Shown here one piece after another: positions 17,804-29,887 of a DNA stretch of 64,000 bases. Numbering within the stretch: position 1 is the first letter of the stretch; each line of letters begins with the position of its first letter. Made by a program: the position numbers and the translations under genes. Origin of the DNA: JAIBJN01 sp963699495 (lineage in GTDB: Bacteria; Actinomycetota; Thermoleophilia; Gaiellales; Gaiellaceae); assembly GCA_963699495.1 (NCBI GenBank), contig CAVOUB010000003.1, positions 582,028 through 646,027 on the forward strand, given 5' to 3'. The notes below the pieces were generated by a model. The model worked only from the letters and a program-made list of their open reading frames with translations, was not told where the DNA came from and did not search any database.

Positions 17804-19606
17804 CTACGGGACGTTGGTGACGGACTCGCCGTTCACGGCGGTGTCGATGCCGGCGCCGCCGTCGATTGTGTCGGTATCCGCGCCGCCGTTGATCGTGTCG
17901 TTGCCGTCGCCGGCCTGGATGAAGTCGTCGCCGGCGTCGCCGTTGATCGTGTCGTTCCCGTGGCTGCCGACCAGGACGTCCGCGTCGGCGCCGCCGTTCA
18001 GGGTCAGGAGGATGCTGGAGCTCGCGAGCCCGGACGCGCTGACGAGGTCGGCGCCGGACGACGCGTTGACTGTGAGAGTGTCGTTCGCCGGCTCGGCATG
18101 GGCGACCGTGAGGGTGACCGCGGCGCTGGTGAGCGCGACCGAGCCGCCGCTGCCCGAGAGGGCCAGCACGTCCACCCCCACGGTGCCGTTGACGGTGAGC
18201 GCATCGGAGGCGGCGTCGCCGACGCCGGCGACCCCGAGGTCGAGGTTGACCGTGTCGACGTCGGTCGCGGTCAGATCGTTGATCGTTGCCGAGTCGGCGC
18301 CGCCCAGCGCGTTCACCGTCAACGTCTCCACGTCGTCCGTGTCCATGACGATGTTTCCGACGTTGCGGGTGAACAACAGCCGGCCGCCGTTCGCGGAGGC
18401 CGCGAAGATCTCCGAGCCGGCCGAGCCGTTGAAGCGGAGCAGATCGCTGCCGTCCTGGCCCTCGACGATGTCGCTGCCGTCGCCAGGGTCCCACACGAAG
18501 GTGTCGTTGCCGGCTCCCAGGAAGCCGACGTCGGCCCCCCCGTTGCCGTCGATCGTGTCGCTGCCGTCGCCGCCGATCAGAAAGTCGCTTCCGTTGCCGC
18601 CGTTGATCGTGTCGTTGCCGGCGCCGCCGTCGAAGGTGAGTTGGACCAGCGTGGCCAACGCGCCCCCCGACAGCGTGTCGCCGCCGCCGAGGCCGTTGAC
18701 GGTCACGCGGTCGATGGCGGGCTCCGACTCGGTCACGTTGATCTGAGCGGCCAGGCCCGTGACCTGAACGGTGGTCGCGACCGCGACGGCTTGCACGACG
18801 TCAACTCCGGCTGAGGCGTTGACGGTCAGAGAGTCGGCGGCCGCGTCGCCGACGCCACCCACGCCGAGGCCGACGTTGACTGCGGTGACGCCGGTCGCGG
18901 CCAGGTCGTTGACCGTGACGGAGTCGGCGCCGCCCAGCGTGTTCAGGGCCAGCGTCTCTGCCGCGGCGAGGTCCAGGCCGGGGCTGACCACGACGTGCCC
19001 GGCAGCTGCTCCCGTAACGCTGATCGTGTCCGTGGCGCTCGTGCCGTTGACCGTGACCGTGTCGAGCTGTGTTCCCCCGTTGATCCGGTCGGCGCCGTCA
19101 CCCGCATTCCAGGTGATGGCGTCGCTGCCGGCGCCGAGGAGCACCTTGTCGGCCCCCGCGTTCCCGTCGACTGCGTCGTCTCCAGCCCCGCCGTTCAGGG
19201 TCTCGGCGAAACGCCCGCCGAGCAGCGTGTCGAGGCCGTTCCCGCCGTTGAGCGTCGTCTTCTCGGTGTTGGTGAACGCTCCCATCGCCTCGTTGATCCT
19301 GAGGCGGTCGTTGCCGCCCCCCGCGTTCACGACGATCCTGGTGAACGTGCTGCGGAGAAAGGAGAAGTCCGCGGTTCCGTTGTCCTTGACGTCGACCACG
19401 AGCCGCCCGCCCGCAGCCAGCCGCAGCCCGATCCGCTCACCCGCGGGAGTGCCGGTGACCGTCAGCGTCCCGTGCGCGACAGACGCTCTGACCGCTGCCT
19501 GTGCCTCTGCCGCGAGTCCGAGCGTGGCCGCCACAACCGCCCCGATCAGGAGAATGCGAATGGTTGCCGGCCGGTCACCGGCGCAGCCGCGAACACCTTT
19601 CCCCAT
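17804..19606 (-). CDS. Secreted calcium-binding-repeat (RTX/hemolysin-type) protein
   Basis: 600 residues. Signal peptide: IRILLIGAVVAATLGLAAEA then AQA. The rest is a long beta-roll array of GGxGxD nonapeptides (GGAGNDTINGGNGSDFLIGG, GDGNDTINGGADTDTIDGG) interrupted by about 100-residue units containing TVNALGGADSATINDL or LNTLGGADSVTVNDL. Two such long units (about residues 170-300 and 375-510) are clearly paralogous, so the gene grew by internal duplication. Calcium-dependent folding outside the cell is expected. No enzymatic or adhesin domain is visible. The repetitive DNA is a place where assembly errors could hide. Confidence 0.82.
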   Translation of the reverse strand: MGKGVRGCAGDRPATIRILLIGAVVAATLGLAAEAQAAVRASVAHGTLTVTGTPAGERIGLRLAAGGRLVVDVKDNGTADFSFLRSTFTRIVVNAGGGNDRLRINEAMGAFTNTEKTTLNGGNGLDTLLGGRFAETLNGGAGDDAVDGNAGADKVLLGAGSDAITWNAGDGADRINGGTQLDTVTVNGTSATDTISVTGAAAGHVVVSPGLDLAAAETLALNTLGGADSVTVNDLAATGVTAVNVGLGVGGVGDAAADSLTVNASAGVDVVQAVAVATTVQVTGLAAQINVTESEPAIDRVTVNGLGGGDTLSGGALATLVQLTFDGGAGNDTINGGNGSDFLIGGDGSDTIDGNGGADVGFLGAGNDTFVWDPGDGSDIVEGQDGSDLLRFNGSAGSEIFAASANGGRLLFTRNVGNIVMDTDDVETLTVNALGGADSATINDLTATDVDTVNLDLGVAGVGDAASDALTVNGTVGVDVLALSGSGGSVALTSAAVTLTVAHAEPANDTLTVNASSGADLVSASGLASSSILLTLNGGADADVLVGSHGNDTINGDAGDDFIQAGDGNDTINGGADTDTIDGGAGIDTAVNGESVTNVP

Positions 19607-19650
19607 CTACCGATGATGGGTCCTTCGCAACGGATTGTCCAGCCGCGCGC

Positions 19651-20502
19651 TCACGCTCCGCGCGTCATCACGAAGTTCGTGAGGAGCGGCCAGTAGCTCT
19701 CCGGGACGTCCTTCCACGGGAAGTGGCCCGCTCCCTCGACCACCTCGAGCCGCGGGATCCCCTCGGGGAGGTTCTCGGCGATCTCGCGCGCGGCGGCGAC
19801 CGGGGTGGCCGGGTCGAGCTCTCCCACGCAGACCAGCGTCGGGCAGTCGATGCGGGGCAGCTGGTCGAGGGCGTCGAACCCACGCATCAGGTCGAGACCG
19901 GGTGCGTTCAGCTCCCGGTTGACCATCGTCCGGGCTTGCTCCTCTTCGCCCGTCACCCAGGGGCCGAAAAGCCTCCAGCAGGGCGCCCACTCAGTGTCGG
20001 TCACCGACGAGCTGTCTCCTCCGTAGACACGCTCCACGACCGCAGCGACCTCGTCGCCCCCGACTCGGCGGAAGTTCTCGACGAGCCGTCCCAGGTCGAA
20101 GCGGCACACAGTGGACTGGAGCACGAGGGCCCCCGGGTGGCCGGGGTGGCGCGCCGCGTAGAGCATGGCGACGAAGCCGCCGAGAGAGTGTCCGTAGACG
20201 ACCGGCCGGACGATGCCGAGGGTATCGCAGAAATCGCGGACATCGTCGGCACACGTCTCGAAGCTCCAGCTCGCCGGGTCGCCCCACTCGGAGCGGCCGT
20301 GTCCGCGCAGGTCGAGATAGACGACCTGCGCGGCGTGCGAGAGCCGCTCGAAGTCGGGCTTGAAGTAGGAATGGTCAAAGCTCCCAGGCCCGCCGTGCAG
20401 GAGCACGACGGTAGGGCGCTCGCGCATCTCAGGGCCGTCGGGCACGAGCACGGGCCCGTCGACGTCGAACCACAGGCGCGCCCCCCTGACCTCAACGTCC
20501 AT
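19651..20502 (-). CDS. Alpha/beta hydrolase (proline iminopeptidase-like)
   Basis: 283 residues. Oxyanion HGGPG motif (LLHGGPGSFDHSYFKPDFER), nucleophile elbow GHSLGGF, acid in CVGELDPATPV, and histidine in VEGAGHFPWKD: the complete alpha/beta-hydrolase set with the HGGPG loop typical of proline iminopeptidases and related acyl hydrolases. The N-terminus (MDVEVRGARLWFDVDGP) is cytoplasmic, with no signal peptide. It lies 30 bases downstream of the channel-like membrane protein gene on the same strand and may share its transcript. Confidence 0.85.
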   Translation of the reverse strand: MDVEVRGARLWFDVDGPVLVPDGPEMRERPTVVLLHGGPGSFDHSYFKPDFERLSHAAQVVYLDLRGHGRSEWGDPASWSFETCADDVRDFCDTLGIVRPVVYGHSLGGFVAMLYAARHPGHPGALVLQSTVCRFDLGRLVENFRRVGGDEVAAVVERVYGGDSSSVTDTEWAPCWRLFGPWVTGEEEQARTMVNRELNAPGLDLMRGFDALDQLPRIDCPTLVCVGELDPATPVAAAREIAENLPEGIPRLEVVEGAGHFPWKDVPESYWPLLTNFVMTRGA

Positions 20503-20532
20503 CCGATCCTCCTTCCCTCGAGGCGGGGAGGC

Positions 20533-21276
20533 CTATGTGAAGGCGTTGACCGCCCGTGCCACGATCAGGCCGAAGAGCGCGAGCGCGACCGTCGACTGCA
20601 CGAGCATCGTGTACTTGGCGCGGTGCGTGAGCGGCATCACATCGGTGGGGCTGAACGCGGTCGCGTTGGTGAAGCCGAGGTGTAGGTAGTCGAGGAAGAC
20701 CGGCCTCCAGCCGGGCGGCGCGAGCTCCGGGCTCATGTGCTGCGTGAAGGCGAAGTCGACCGGGGCCGGCTGCCGGGAGCGCGCGATCGGCCCGCCGCTG
20801 TCGATCAGCCAGTAGAGCAACGCGAACGAGAGGTTGTTGCCGAGCCAGACCACCGCGCCGGAGGCCAGCAGCTTTCCCGGCGATTCCGTCACGCCCAGCC
20901 CCTTGATCAGGTCGTAGACGAGGAGGACGGTCGCCCACAGCGCCGCCACGACGAGGATGCAGACGAACGTGACCGCGACGGGGCGCAGCCATTTCCGGTG
21001 CTTCGCGAGGCCGCCGGGGTTGCCCACGAGGAGCAGGGCGAGCAGCACGCCCTCGATCGTGGGAATGAGCCACGGCAGACGGACAGCCGAGTCGCCCGGC
21101 AGCCAGACGCGCAGGCCGATGTTGAGCGCCATGAAGGCCAGCAACGCAGCAGCGGGCGGCCAGCGGGACTCGCCCAGATAGGAGTCGGACGCCTCGTCGC
21201 CGGTCGAGGTCGCTGCCGGGGCGGTTTCGTCGTGAGCGATCACGCCGCAATCGTCGCACACGGGCAACGTCCTCAC
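20533..21276 (-). CDS. Membrane protein with an ion-channel-like C-terminus
   Basis: 247 residues. A cytoplasmic N-terminus with CDDC (residues 7-10) precedes about five membrane helices. The last third, HLGFTNATAFSPTDVMPLTH followed by a long helix MLVQSTVALALFGLIVARAV, has the layout of a pore helix, filter and inner helix of two-TM potassium channels. The filter TVGYGD is replaced by NATAFSPTDV, so potassium selectivity is doubtful. A degenerate copy of exactly this C-terminus lies at 31319-31482. Family not firmly recognised; the channel similarity is inference. Confidence 0.6.
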   Translation of the reverse strand: MRTLPVCDDCGVIAHDETAPAATSTGDEASDSYLGESRWPPAAALLAFMALNIGLRVWLPGDSAVRLPWLIPTIEGVLLALLLVGNPGGLAKHRKWLRPVAVTFVCILVVAALWATVLLVYDLIKGLGVTESPGKLLASGAVVWLGNNLSFALLYWLIDSGGPIARSRQPAPVDFAFTQHMSPELAPPGWRPVFLDYLHLGFTNATAFSPTDVMPLTHRAKYTMLVQSTVALALFGLIVARAVNAFT

Positions 21277-21284
21277 CGCTGCTC

Positions 21285-21932
21285 ATGCTTGCTCCGGTGA
21301 CCGAACCGACCTCGGCCGAGCGACGGTTGGAGCTCGTCGCGACGGTGCTTCTGGCACTCGCCACGGTCGCGACCGCCTGGGCTGCCTACCAGTCGCGTCA
21401 GTGGACCGGGGAGCAGGCCCAGGGGTACAGCCACGCAACGGCGGCTCGGATTGCAGTCAACCGCGCCTCGGCGGTCGCCAACCGGCAAGCGCAGATCGAC
21501 GTGGCCACCTTCATCGAGTGGGTCGACGCGCACGGCCTGAAGCGAACCGAGCTCGCCGGCTTCTATCGAGCCCGCTTTCGAGATGAGTTCCAGCCGGCGT
21601 TTGCCGCCTGGCTCGCAACGAAGCCGTTCGAGAACCCGGACGCGCCGCCGACTCCGTTCGCGATGCCGCAGTACCGGTTGCAAGCGTCGGCGGAGGCCGA
21701 GCGTCTGGAGCGGACAGCCGCCGCAAACTCGGAGTTGGCGAAAGAAGCGAACGAGCGCGCCGACAACTACATGCTTGCGGTCGTTCTCTTCGCTTCGGCG
21801 CTCTTCTTCGCCGGAATCAGCACCAGGCTGCAAACCGTGCGAGCGCGGACCGCGATCCTCAGCCTCGGCTGCGTCCTCTTCGTCGGAACCCTGATCTGGG
21901 TCTTGACGTTCCCGATCCGACTATCGATCTAG
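21285..21932 (+). CDS. DUF4337-like membrane protein, unknown function
   Basis: 215 residues from ATG 21285 (GTG 21297 is an alternative). It starts 8 bases from the divergent channel-like gene. An N-terminal membrane helix (LELVATVLLALATVATAWAA) is followed by a long charged, probably coiled region (ARIAVNRASAVANRQAQIDV; LERTAAANSELAKEANERAD) and two C-terminal helices (YMLAVVLFASALFFAGIS and AILSLGCVLFVGTLIWVLTF). This layout matches the DUF4337 family of bacterial membrane proteins. Role unknown. Confidence 0.65.
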   Translation: MLAPVTEPTSAERRLELVATVLLALATVATAWAAYQSRQWTGEQAQGYSHATAARIAVNRASAVANRQAQIDVATFIEWVDAHGLKRTELAGFYRARFRDEFQPAFAAWLATKPFENPDAPPTPFAMPQYRLQASAEAERLERTAAANSELAKEANERADNYMLAVVLFASALFFAGISTRLQTVRARTAILSLGCVLFVGTLIWVLTFPIRLSI

Positions 21933-22070
21933 CTCACTCGCCACTGAAGCTGGAGCGAGCTCCTCAAGACCGAACTGCTGTCTCTGCAGGTCCACGCCGG
22001 CCGCCAGCATCGCGTCGCAGATCCCAGAAAGATGCCTCACGGCGCCACGCGGCTTCGTCTGAGCGCAGCC

Positions 22071-22418
22071 CTAGAGCAAGACGCTGAGCCCCTTCCAGAG
22101 GAAGAGCGCTCCGAATCCCAGGCCGGTCACGATCTCGACCATCCTGCTGTTGGCCACGATCCACTCGCTCATCTCGCCGAGCAGCTTTCCGGCTCGCGCC
22201 GGGGTGAGCATGTAGACGACTGCAGGGCCGTAGTAGACGACCAGCATCAAGGCGAGGCCGTAGAGCAGCGCCAGCGCCGCCTCCGCCGTGCTGACGTCGG
22301 CCATCGCGATCTCCTTCGCTGCGCCGCCGAAGACCGCGATCGCCGATGGCGCGTACGCGCGAAACGTCAAGGCTGGCCAGCCTACGCTGAGGCGCGCTTC
22401 GCGGACGCCAAGGATCAA
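22071..22418 (-). pseudogene. GAP-family (LysE-like) membrane protein, C-terminal half only
   Basis: Reads AYAPSAIAVFGGAAKEIAM, then LALLYGLALMLVVYYGPAVV, a TPARAGKLLGEMSEWI loop and a last helix MVEIVTGLGFGALFLWKGL: the second half of the six-helix GAP/Sap family, whose members are usually about 220 residues. The N-terminal three helices are absent. An AAGGAG precedes an internal ATG at 22304, so a 77-residue product is possible, but homology continues upstream of it. The break falls at about 22400, where an oppositely oriented truncated gene begins. Confidence 0.6.
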
Positions 22419-22723
22419 AGGAGGGCCTGACGAGGCTGTCGGAGACCTACCGCTACAACGTCGACGCGTCGCCCGACGGGGCCGCGGGCGAGGAGGCGAC
22501 CTTCTCGATGTGCTCCTTCTGGTGGGTGGAGGCGCTCGCGCGGGCCGGGCGACTCGACGAAGCGCGGTTGGCCTTCGAGAAGATGCTCACCTATGCGAAC
22601 CACGGCGGGCTGTACTCGGAGGAGATCGGGCCGACGGGTGTGCAGCTCGGCAACTTCCCCCAGGCCTTCACGCATCTGGCGGTGATCAGCGCTGCCTTCA
22701 ACCTGGACCGCGAGCTCGGGTGA
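22418..22723 (+). pseudogene. GH15 glucoamylase/trehalase-like, C-terminal fragment
   Basis: About 100 codons: LSETYRYNVDASPDGAAGEE, FSMCSFWWVEALARAGRLDE, then GGLYSEEIGPTGVQLGNFPQ and AFTHLAVISAAFNL. This is the tail of cytosolic GH15 proteins (the normal protein is about 600 residues). The catalytic-base region EEIGPTGVQLGNFPQAF is present; all earlier barrel helices are missing. No start codon with a binding site precedes it. It lies back to back with a truncated GAP gene whose 5' part is also missing, consistent with one deletion. Confidence 0.75.
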
Positions 22724-22814
22724 GCGCCGGTGCCCCCGCACTGCTAGATCCCTGTCGTTGAGGTTCCCAGGTCGAGCCGACGCGGGCGGCTGCCTGAACT
22801 CGGGAGAATGAGGC

Positions 22815-25577
<2,763 letters not shown>

Positions 25578-25600
25578 GCGGCGTGGGTTGACGTCCGGTT

Positions 25601-27820
25601 CTAGACGGAAACCGGGGTCGGCTTGGTCTCGGGCGGGGCCTCGGACTCCCCGAGGTCGAATCGGGGCAGCCACTCGAGCCAACTCGGCAGGTACCAGTTC
25701 CAGTCGCCGAGCAGCTTCATCGAGGCGGGCAGGAGCACTCCGCGGACGATCGTCGCGTCGAGCAGGATCGCGGCCGCGAGCCCGACGCCGAACTGCTTGA
25801 AGAACAGCATCGAGAGCGTGATGAAGACGGCGAAGACGAAGACCATGACGATCGCGGCGCTCGTGACGACGCCCGCGGTCGTCTTGATCCCCTGCGTGAC
25901 CGCCTCGTCGGTGGACGCGCCCCGCTGGACCAGCTCGCGGATCCGGCTCAGGAGGAACACGTGGTAGTCCATCGAGAGACCGAAGAGGATCACGAAGAGG
26001 AGCAGCGGGACGACCGGGTCGATCCCGGCCGTGGAGCTGAAGCCGAGGAGGCCCTTGCCGACGCCGTGCTGGAAGACGAGCACCAGCACGCCGTAGGCTG
26101 CGGCCACCGAGAGCAGGTTGAGCAGGATGGCCTTGGCGGCGATCACGGGCGACCTGAAGGCCACCAGCATCAACGCGAACGCGAGCACGAGCACGAACGC
26201 GACGACGAGCGGCAGCTTCGACGTGATCTCGTCGGTGCTGTCCTTCCACTGGGCGGTGAGCCCGGTGACGCCGGCCTCGGCGTCCGGAAGGGCGCCGACG
26301 GTGGTCGGCACGATCTCGTCGCGCAGGGTCGCCAGCGACTCGTTCGAGACCGAGTCGGTGCCCGTGCCGTCAATCGGGATCGTGATGTTCGCCACCGTGC
26401 CGGCGTCGTTGACATCGACGGTGATCGGCTCGTGCATGCGACCGCTCGCGAGCGCCTGCTGCTCGAGCTTCTGAATCGCCGCCTGCATGGTCGGCGCGTT
26501 CACGTCCGGGGCCTCGACGACGACGTTGGCCGGCAGGGCCGTGCCGGGGAATGCCTCCTGCATGCGGTTGTACGTCTGGACCACGGGGAGCGACTGCGGG
26601 AACGTGTCCGGGCCCGACTGCACCATGCGGAGCTGGAAGGCGGGAATCGCGAGCGCCACCAGCAACCCGCCGGCGAGGACGACCGAGACCACCGGGCGAC
26701 GCAGGACGCGGTCGACGATCGCGCCCCAGATCCGGCCCTCACCGTCGCTGCGGCGCAGGCGGCCGACGAGGGGAACACGGCCGCGGTCGACCTTGTCCCC
26801 GAACCTCGCGAGGAGGGCGGGGAGTACCGTCAACGAGCCGAGAACCGCTACGGCGACCACCGTGATCGTCGCCACGCCGAGCGAGGCGAAGATCTGGTCG
26901 GCCGTCAGGAACATACCGGCCATCGCCATCATCACGGTCAGGCCGGAGACGAGGACGGCGCGACCGGAGGTGGCAGCGGCGATCTCGACCGCGGCGCGCT
27001 CGCTGCGTCCTGCGGCCCGCTCCTCGCGTGCGCGTCGCAGGTAGAAGAGCGAGTAGTCGACGCCGACCGCGAGCCCGATCAGGAGCACGATCGCGCCGGC
27101 CTGGTTCGCCATCGGCACGACGTGGCTCGTGACGGCCACGAGGCCGAAGGTCGCGAAGACGGCCGTCAAGGCGAGCACGAGCGGAATGCCGGCGGCCACG
27201 ATTGCCCCGAAGGCGAGCACGAGGATGGCGAGTGTCACAGGAAGGGAGATGACGCCGGCCTTCCCCAGGTCGTCACCGTACGCCGTCTCGATCGCCTTCA
27301 CCGAGCTGGCGTCGCCGAACTCGCCGATGAAGAGCTGCGGATGCGCCTTTTGCGCCGCGTCGACCTGGTCGAGGACCGGGTCGATCTTGTCCACGGCCTC
27401 GTCGGCGGCGCCCCTGATCTCGAACTCGACCAGGGCCGCGCGGCCGTCCTGGGCGATCTGGGCCGCGTTGGCGTCGTCGAGCGGCGACTGGACGTTCTGG
27501 ACGACGTCGAGCCCCGAGATCCTCGCGACGACGTCCTCGACCGCGGCCCTGAATGCGGGATCGGTCGCAGAGAGCGAGCCGCTCTGGACGAGGACGCTCT
27601 CGTCCGCCGGCCGCTTGAAGCCCGCGTCGAGGATCCTGTCCATGCGACCGGACTCGCCGGGCCCGGCCGTGTTCGGGTCGATCGACTTCGTGCCGACGGC
27701 GCCGCCCAGGGCGAAGGCGACGAGGACGAACGCGAGCCACCCGAAGGTCGCGGTCTTCCAGTGGTCGGCGCTCCAGCGCCCCATGCGGGCTGCCAGGTTG
27801 TTGGGCTTCGGTGCGGACAT
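25601..27820 (-). CDS. MMPL/RND-type exporter
   Basis: 739 residues from ATG 27820 (AGGAGG nearby upstream). Two repeats of six helices: the first helix (WKTATFGWLAFVLVAFALGG), a periplasmic porter loop, five helices including VDYSLFYLRRAREER, then a second periplasmic loop and helices with GLSMDYHVFLLSRIRELVQR. These GxxxDYxxF segments carry the Asp-Tyr proton-relay pairs of the family. MMPL proteins export lipids, siderophores or drugs using the proton gradient. It is divergent from a histidine kinase/response regulator pair that probably controls it. A close paralogue lies at the right end of the window (63246). Confidence 0.92.
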   Translation of the reverse strand: MSAPKPNNLAARMGRWSADHWKTATFGWLAFVLVAFALGGAVGTKSIDPNTAGPGESGRMDRILDAGFKRPADESVLVQSGSLSATDPAFRAAVEDVVARISGLDVVQNVQSPLDDANAAQIAQDGRAALVEFEIRGAADEAVDKIDPVLDQVDAAQKAHPQLFIGEFGDASSVKAIETAYGDDLGKAGVISLPVTLAILVLAFGAIVAAGIPLVLALTAVFATFGLVAVTSHVVPMANQAGAIVLLIGLAVGVDYSLFYLRRAREERAAGRSERAAVEIAAATSGRAVLVSGLTVMMAMAGMFLTADQIFASLGVATITVVAVAVLGSLTVLPALLARFGDKVDRGRVPLVGRLRRSDGEGRIWGAIVDRVLRRPVVSVVLAGGLLVALAIPAFQLRMVQSGPDTFPQSLPVVQTYNRMQEAFPGTALPANVVVEAPDVNAPTMQAAIQKLEQQALASGRMHEPITVDVNDAGTVANITIPIDGTGTDSVSNESLATLRDEIVPTTVGALPDAEAGVTGLTAQWKDSTDEITSKLPLVVAFVLVLAFALMLVAFRSPVIAAKAILLNLLSVAAAYGVLVLVFQHGVGKGLLGFSSTAGIDPVVPLLLFVILFGLSMDYHVFLLSRIRELVQRGASTDEAVTQGIKTTAGVVTSAAIVMVFVFAVFITLSMLFFKQFGVGLAAAILLDATIVRGVLLPASMKLLGDWNWYLPSWLEWLPRFDLGESEAPPETKPTPVSV

Positions 27821-27931
27821 CTGCCTGCCTCCTCGCGTTCGACAATTTCCGAGACCGACGCTAGGACGGCGGCAGGGCAACCGCGTCGTCGCTGGGCTTG
27901 ATTCGCGCTCCCACCCGGCGACGATCTCGAG

Positions 27932-27947
27932 TCCTACCCAAGTAGGA
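27932..27947. promoter_or_regulatory. Inverted repeat in the MMPL/histidine kinase divergent promoter
   Basis: TCCTAC (27932-27937) and GTAGGA (27942-27947) with a 4-base spacer, in the 143-bp region between the two divergent starts. A candidate binding site for the LuxR-type response regulator encoded alongside. Confidence 0.45.
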
Positions 27948-27963
27948 GGCGGCGAGCGAGAGC

Positions 27964-29151
27964 GTGGAGTACCTTCACGACGTGAGCCGGTTCGAACACA
28001 TTGCGCGGGCGTACTGGTTCGAGCTGCTGATCGCGGCCATGGGGATCGCAGCCATGCTCGAGCTGGTGGTCGGACGCGACTCGCCGGGGGCGCCGACCAG
28101 GTCGCTGTGGTTCTCGCTGCCTGCGATGGCGCTTCTGGTGCTGCCGCTCTTCGCTCGTCGGCGGTTTCCCTTCGCCGCTCCGGCGGCGTACTGGGTTCTG
28201 GCCGCGGTGCTCACGTTCACCGACGGGCTGCTGATCACGTTCCCCGGCAGCCTCAACGTCATCGGGCTCGCGACGGCGTTCCTCCTCGGAAACCTGCGGG
28301 ACCGCAGGCAGGCGTTCATCGGCCTCGCCATCGTCACCGGATCCATCGTGACCGTCGTCTACAACATCCCCGGTCCGGAGCCGACCAGCTGGCTCATCTT
28401 CATTCCTCTCAGGTTCGTGGTCGCCTGGGTCGCGGGCTACGCGCTGCGCGAGCGTTCCGAGCAGGCCGAAGCGGCGGAGGAGCGGGCGGCCCAGGCCGAG
28501 CGCGAGCGCGAGGCTGCTGCGCGCGTCGCGGTGGCGGAGGAGCGCTCGCGGATCGCGCGCGAGCTCCACGACATCGTCGCGCACGCCGTCAGCGTGATGG
28601 TGCTCCAGGTCGGCGCCGTCAGGCACAAGCTCCCCGATTCTCGGGCCGAGGACCGCGACGCGCTCAGAGGCGTCGAGCGGGCGGGGCGCACAGCGCTTGC
28701 CGAGATGCGGCGACTCCTCGGCGCGATGCGCCGCGATGGAGACGGCGTCGATTTCATGCCGCAGCCCGGCCTGGATGGCCTCGACTCGCTCCTGGAGGAG
28801 GTCGGCCGCGCCGGCCTACCCGTCCAGCTGCACGTCGACGGGGAGCCTTTCCCCCTCCCGCGCGGCGTCGACCTCTCTGCCTATCGCATCGTTCAGGAAG
28901 GCCTGACCAACGCGCTCAAGCACGCGCGCGCCAGCGACGCCGACGTGACCGTCCGTTACGGGCGCGACGAGCTGGAGATCGAGGTGCGCGACAACGGCCA
29001 GGGCGAGGCGACAACCGACGGCCTCGGGCACGGGCTCGTCGGCGTCCGCGAGCGTGTGAAGATCTACGGCGGCGAGATGACCGCGGGAACGGCAACCGGA
29101 GGCGGTTTCATCCTCAGCACACGCCTCCCGCTCGACGGGGACGGGCGATGA
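27964..29151 (+). CDS. Sensor histidine kinase (HisKA_3 type)
   Basis: 395 residues from GTG 27964. About five N-terminal membrane helices (sensor region without a known ligand domain) are followed by a coiled stretch (ERSEQAEAAEERAAQAERER). The dimerisation helix carries the phospho-accepting H202 in ARELHDIVAHAVSVMVLQV, and the HATPase domain has N (EGLTNALKHARAS), DNGQG and GHGLVGVRERVKIYGG boxes. Its last codons overlap the response regulator ATG (ATGA), so the two are co-translated. The pair is divergent from an MMPL exporter, a common arrangement for NarL-type two-component control of export. Confidence 0.93.
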   Translation: MEYLHDVSRFEHIARAYWFELLIAAMGIAAMLELVVGRDSPGAPTRSLWFSLPAMALLVLPLFARRRFPFAAPAAYWVLAAVLTFTDGLLITFPGSLNVIGLATAFLLGNLRDRRQAFIGLAIVTGSIVTVVYNIPGPEPTSWLIFIPLRFVVAWVAGYALRERSEQAEAAEERAAQAEREREAAARVAVAEERSRIARELHDIVAHAVSVMVLQVGAVRHKLPDSRAEDRDALRGVERAGRTALAEMRRLLGAMRRDGDGVDFMPQPGLDGLDSLLEEVGRAGLPVQLHVDGEPFPLPRGVDLSAYRIVQEGLTNALKHARASDADVTVRYGRDELEIEVRDNGQGEATTDGLGHGLVGVRERVKIYGGEMTAGTATGGGFILSTRLPLDGDGR

Positions 29152-29819
29152 CGATCCGCGTGCTCGTCGCCGACGACCAGTCGATGGTGCGCGCCGGCTT
29201 TCGCATGCTTCTTGCAGGCGAGGAGGACATCGAAGTCGTGGCCGAGGCGAGCAACGGACTCGAGGCCGTGGACAAGACGGCCCGGTTTCATCCAGCCGTC
29301 GTCCTGATGGATATCCGCATGCCCGAGCTCGACGGGCTTCAGGCAACTCGACGCATTCTCGCCGCCGACAACGGCGCGCGAATTCTGATCCTCACGACGT
29401 TCGACCTCGACGAATACGTCTACGAGGCGCTGAGGTCCGGCGCAAGCGGCTTCGTCCTCAAAGACGACTCACCCGAACAGCTGATCGCCGCGATCCGCAC
29501 GGTCGCCGCCGGCGACGCGCTTCTCTCACCGACGGTCACGAAACGCGTGATCAACAAATTCGCCCGCATGCCCCGTCCCGCGCCTCCGAAGGAGCTCGAC
29601 GATCTCAGCGAGCGCGAACGAGAGGTCTTTCGCTTGATCGCCCGCGGCCTTTCGAACGCGGAGATCGCGCAAGAGCTCTACATCAGCGAGACGACGGTCA
29701 AGACGCATATCACGCACATCCTCCAGAAGCTCAACCTCCGCGACCGCGTCCAAGCAGTCGTGCTCGCCTACCAGACGGGGATCTTCGAGTCGGACACCGG
29801 CGATCAAAGTCGTCGCTGA
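29148..29819 (+). CDS. NarL/LuxR-type response regulator
   Basis: 223 residues. Receiver domain with the acidic pair (ADDQ), phospho-acceptor D55 in VVLMDIRMPELDG, conserved T in LILTTF and K in FVLKDDSP. The C-terminal LuxR helix-turn-helix reads LSEREREVFRLIARGLSNAE then TTVKTHITHILQKLNLRDR. Partner of the overlapping histidine kinase. The inverted repeat at 27932-27947 is its most likely nearby target. Confidence 0.94.
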   Translation: MTIRVLVADDQSMVRAGFRMLLAGEEDIEVVAEASNGLEAVDKTARFHPAVVLMDIRMPELDGLQATRRILAADNGARILILTTFDLDEYVYEALRSGASGFVLKDDSPEQLIAAIRTVAAGDALLSPTVTKRVINKFARMPRPAPPKELDDLSEREREVFRLIARGLSNAEIAQELYISETTVKTHITHILQKLNLRDRVQAVVLAYQTGIFESDTGDQSRR

Positions 29820-29887
29820 TCGAGCCCGGGCGGTCGGTGTAGCACCGCCGACACGCGCATGATTTCGACCCAACGTTGCGGCCACCC

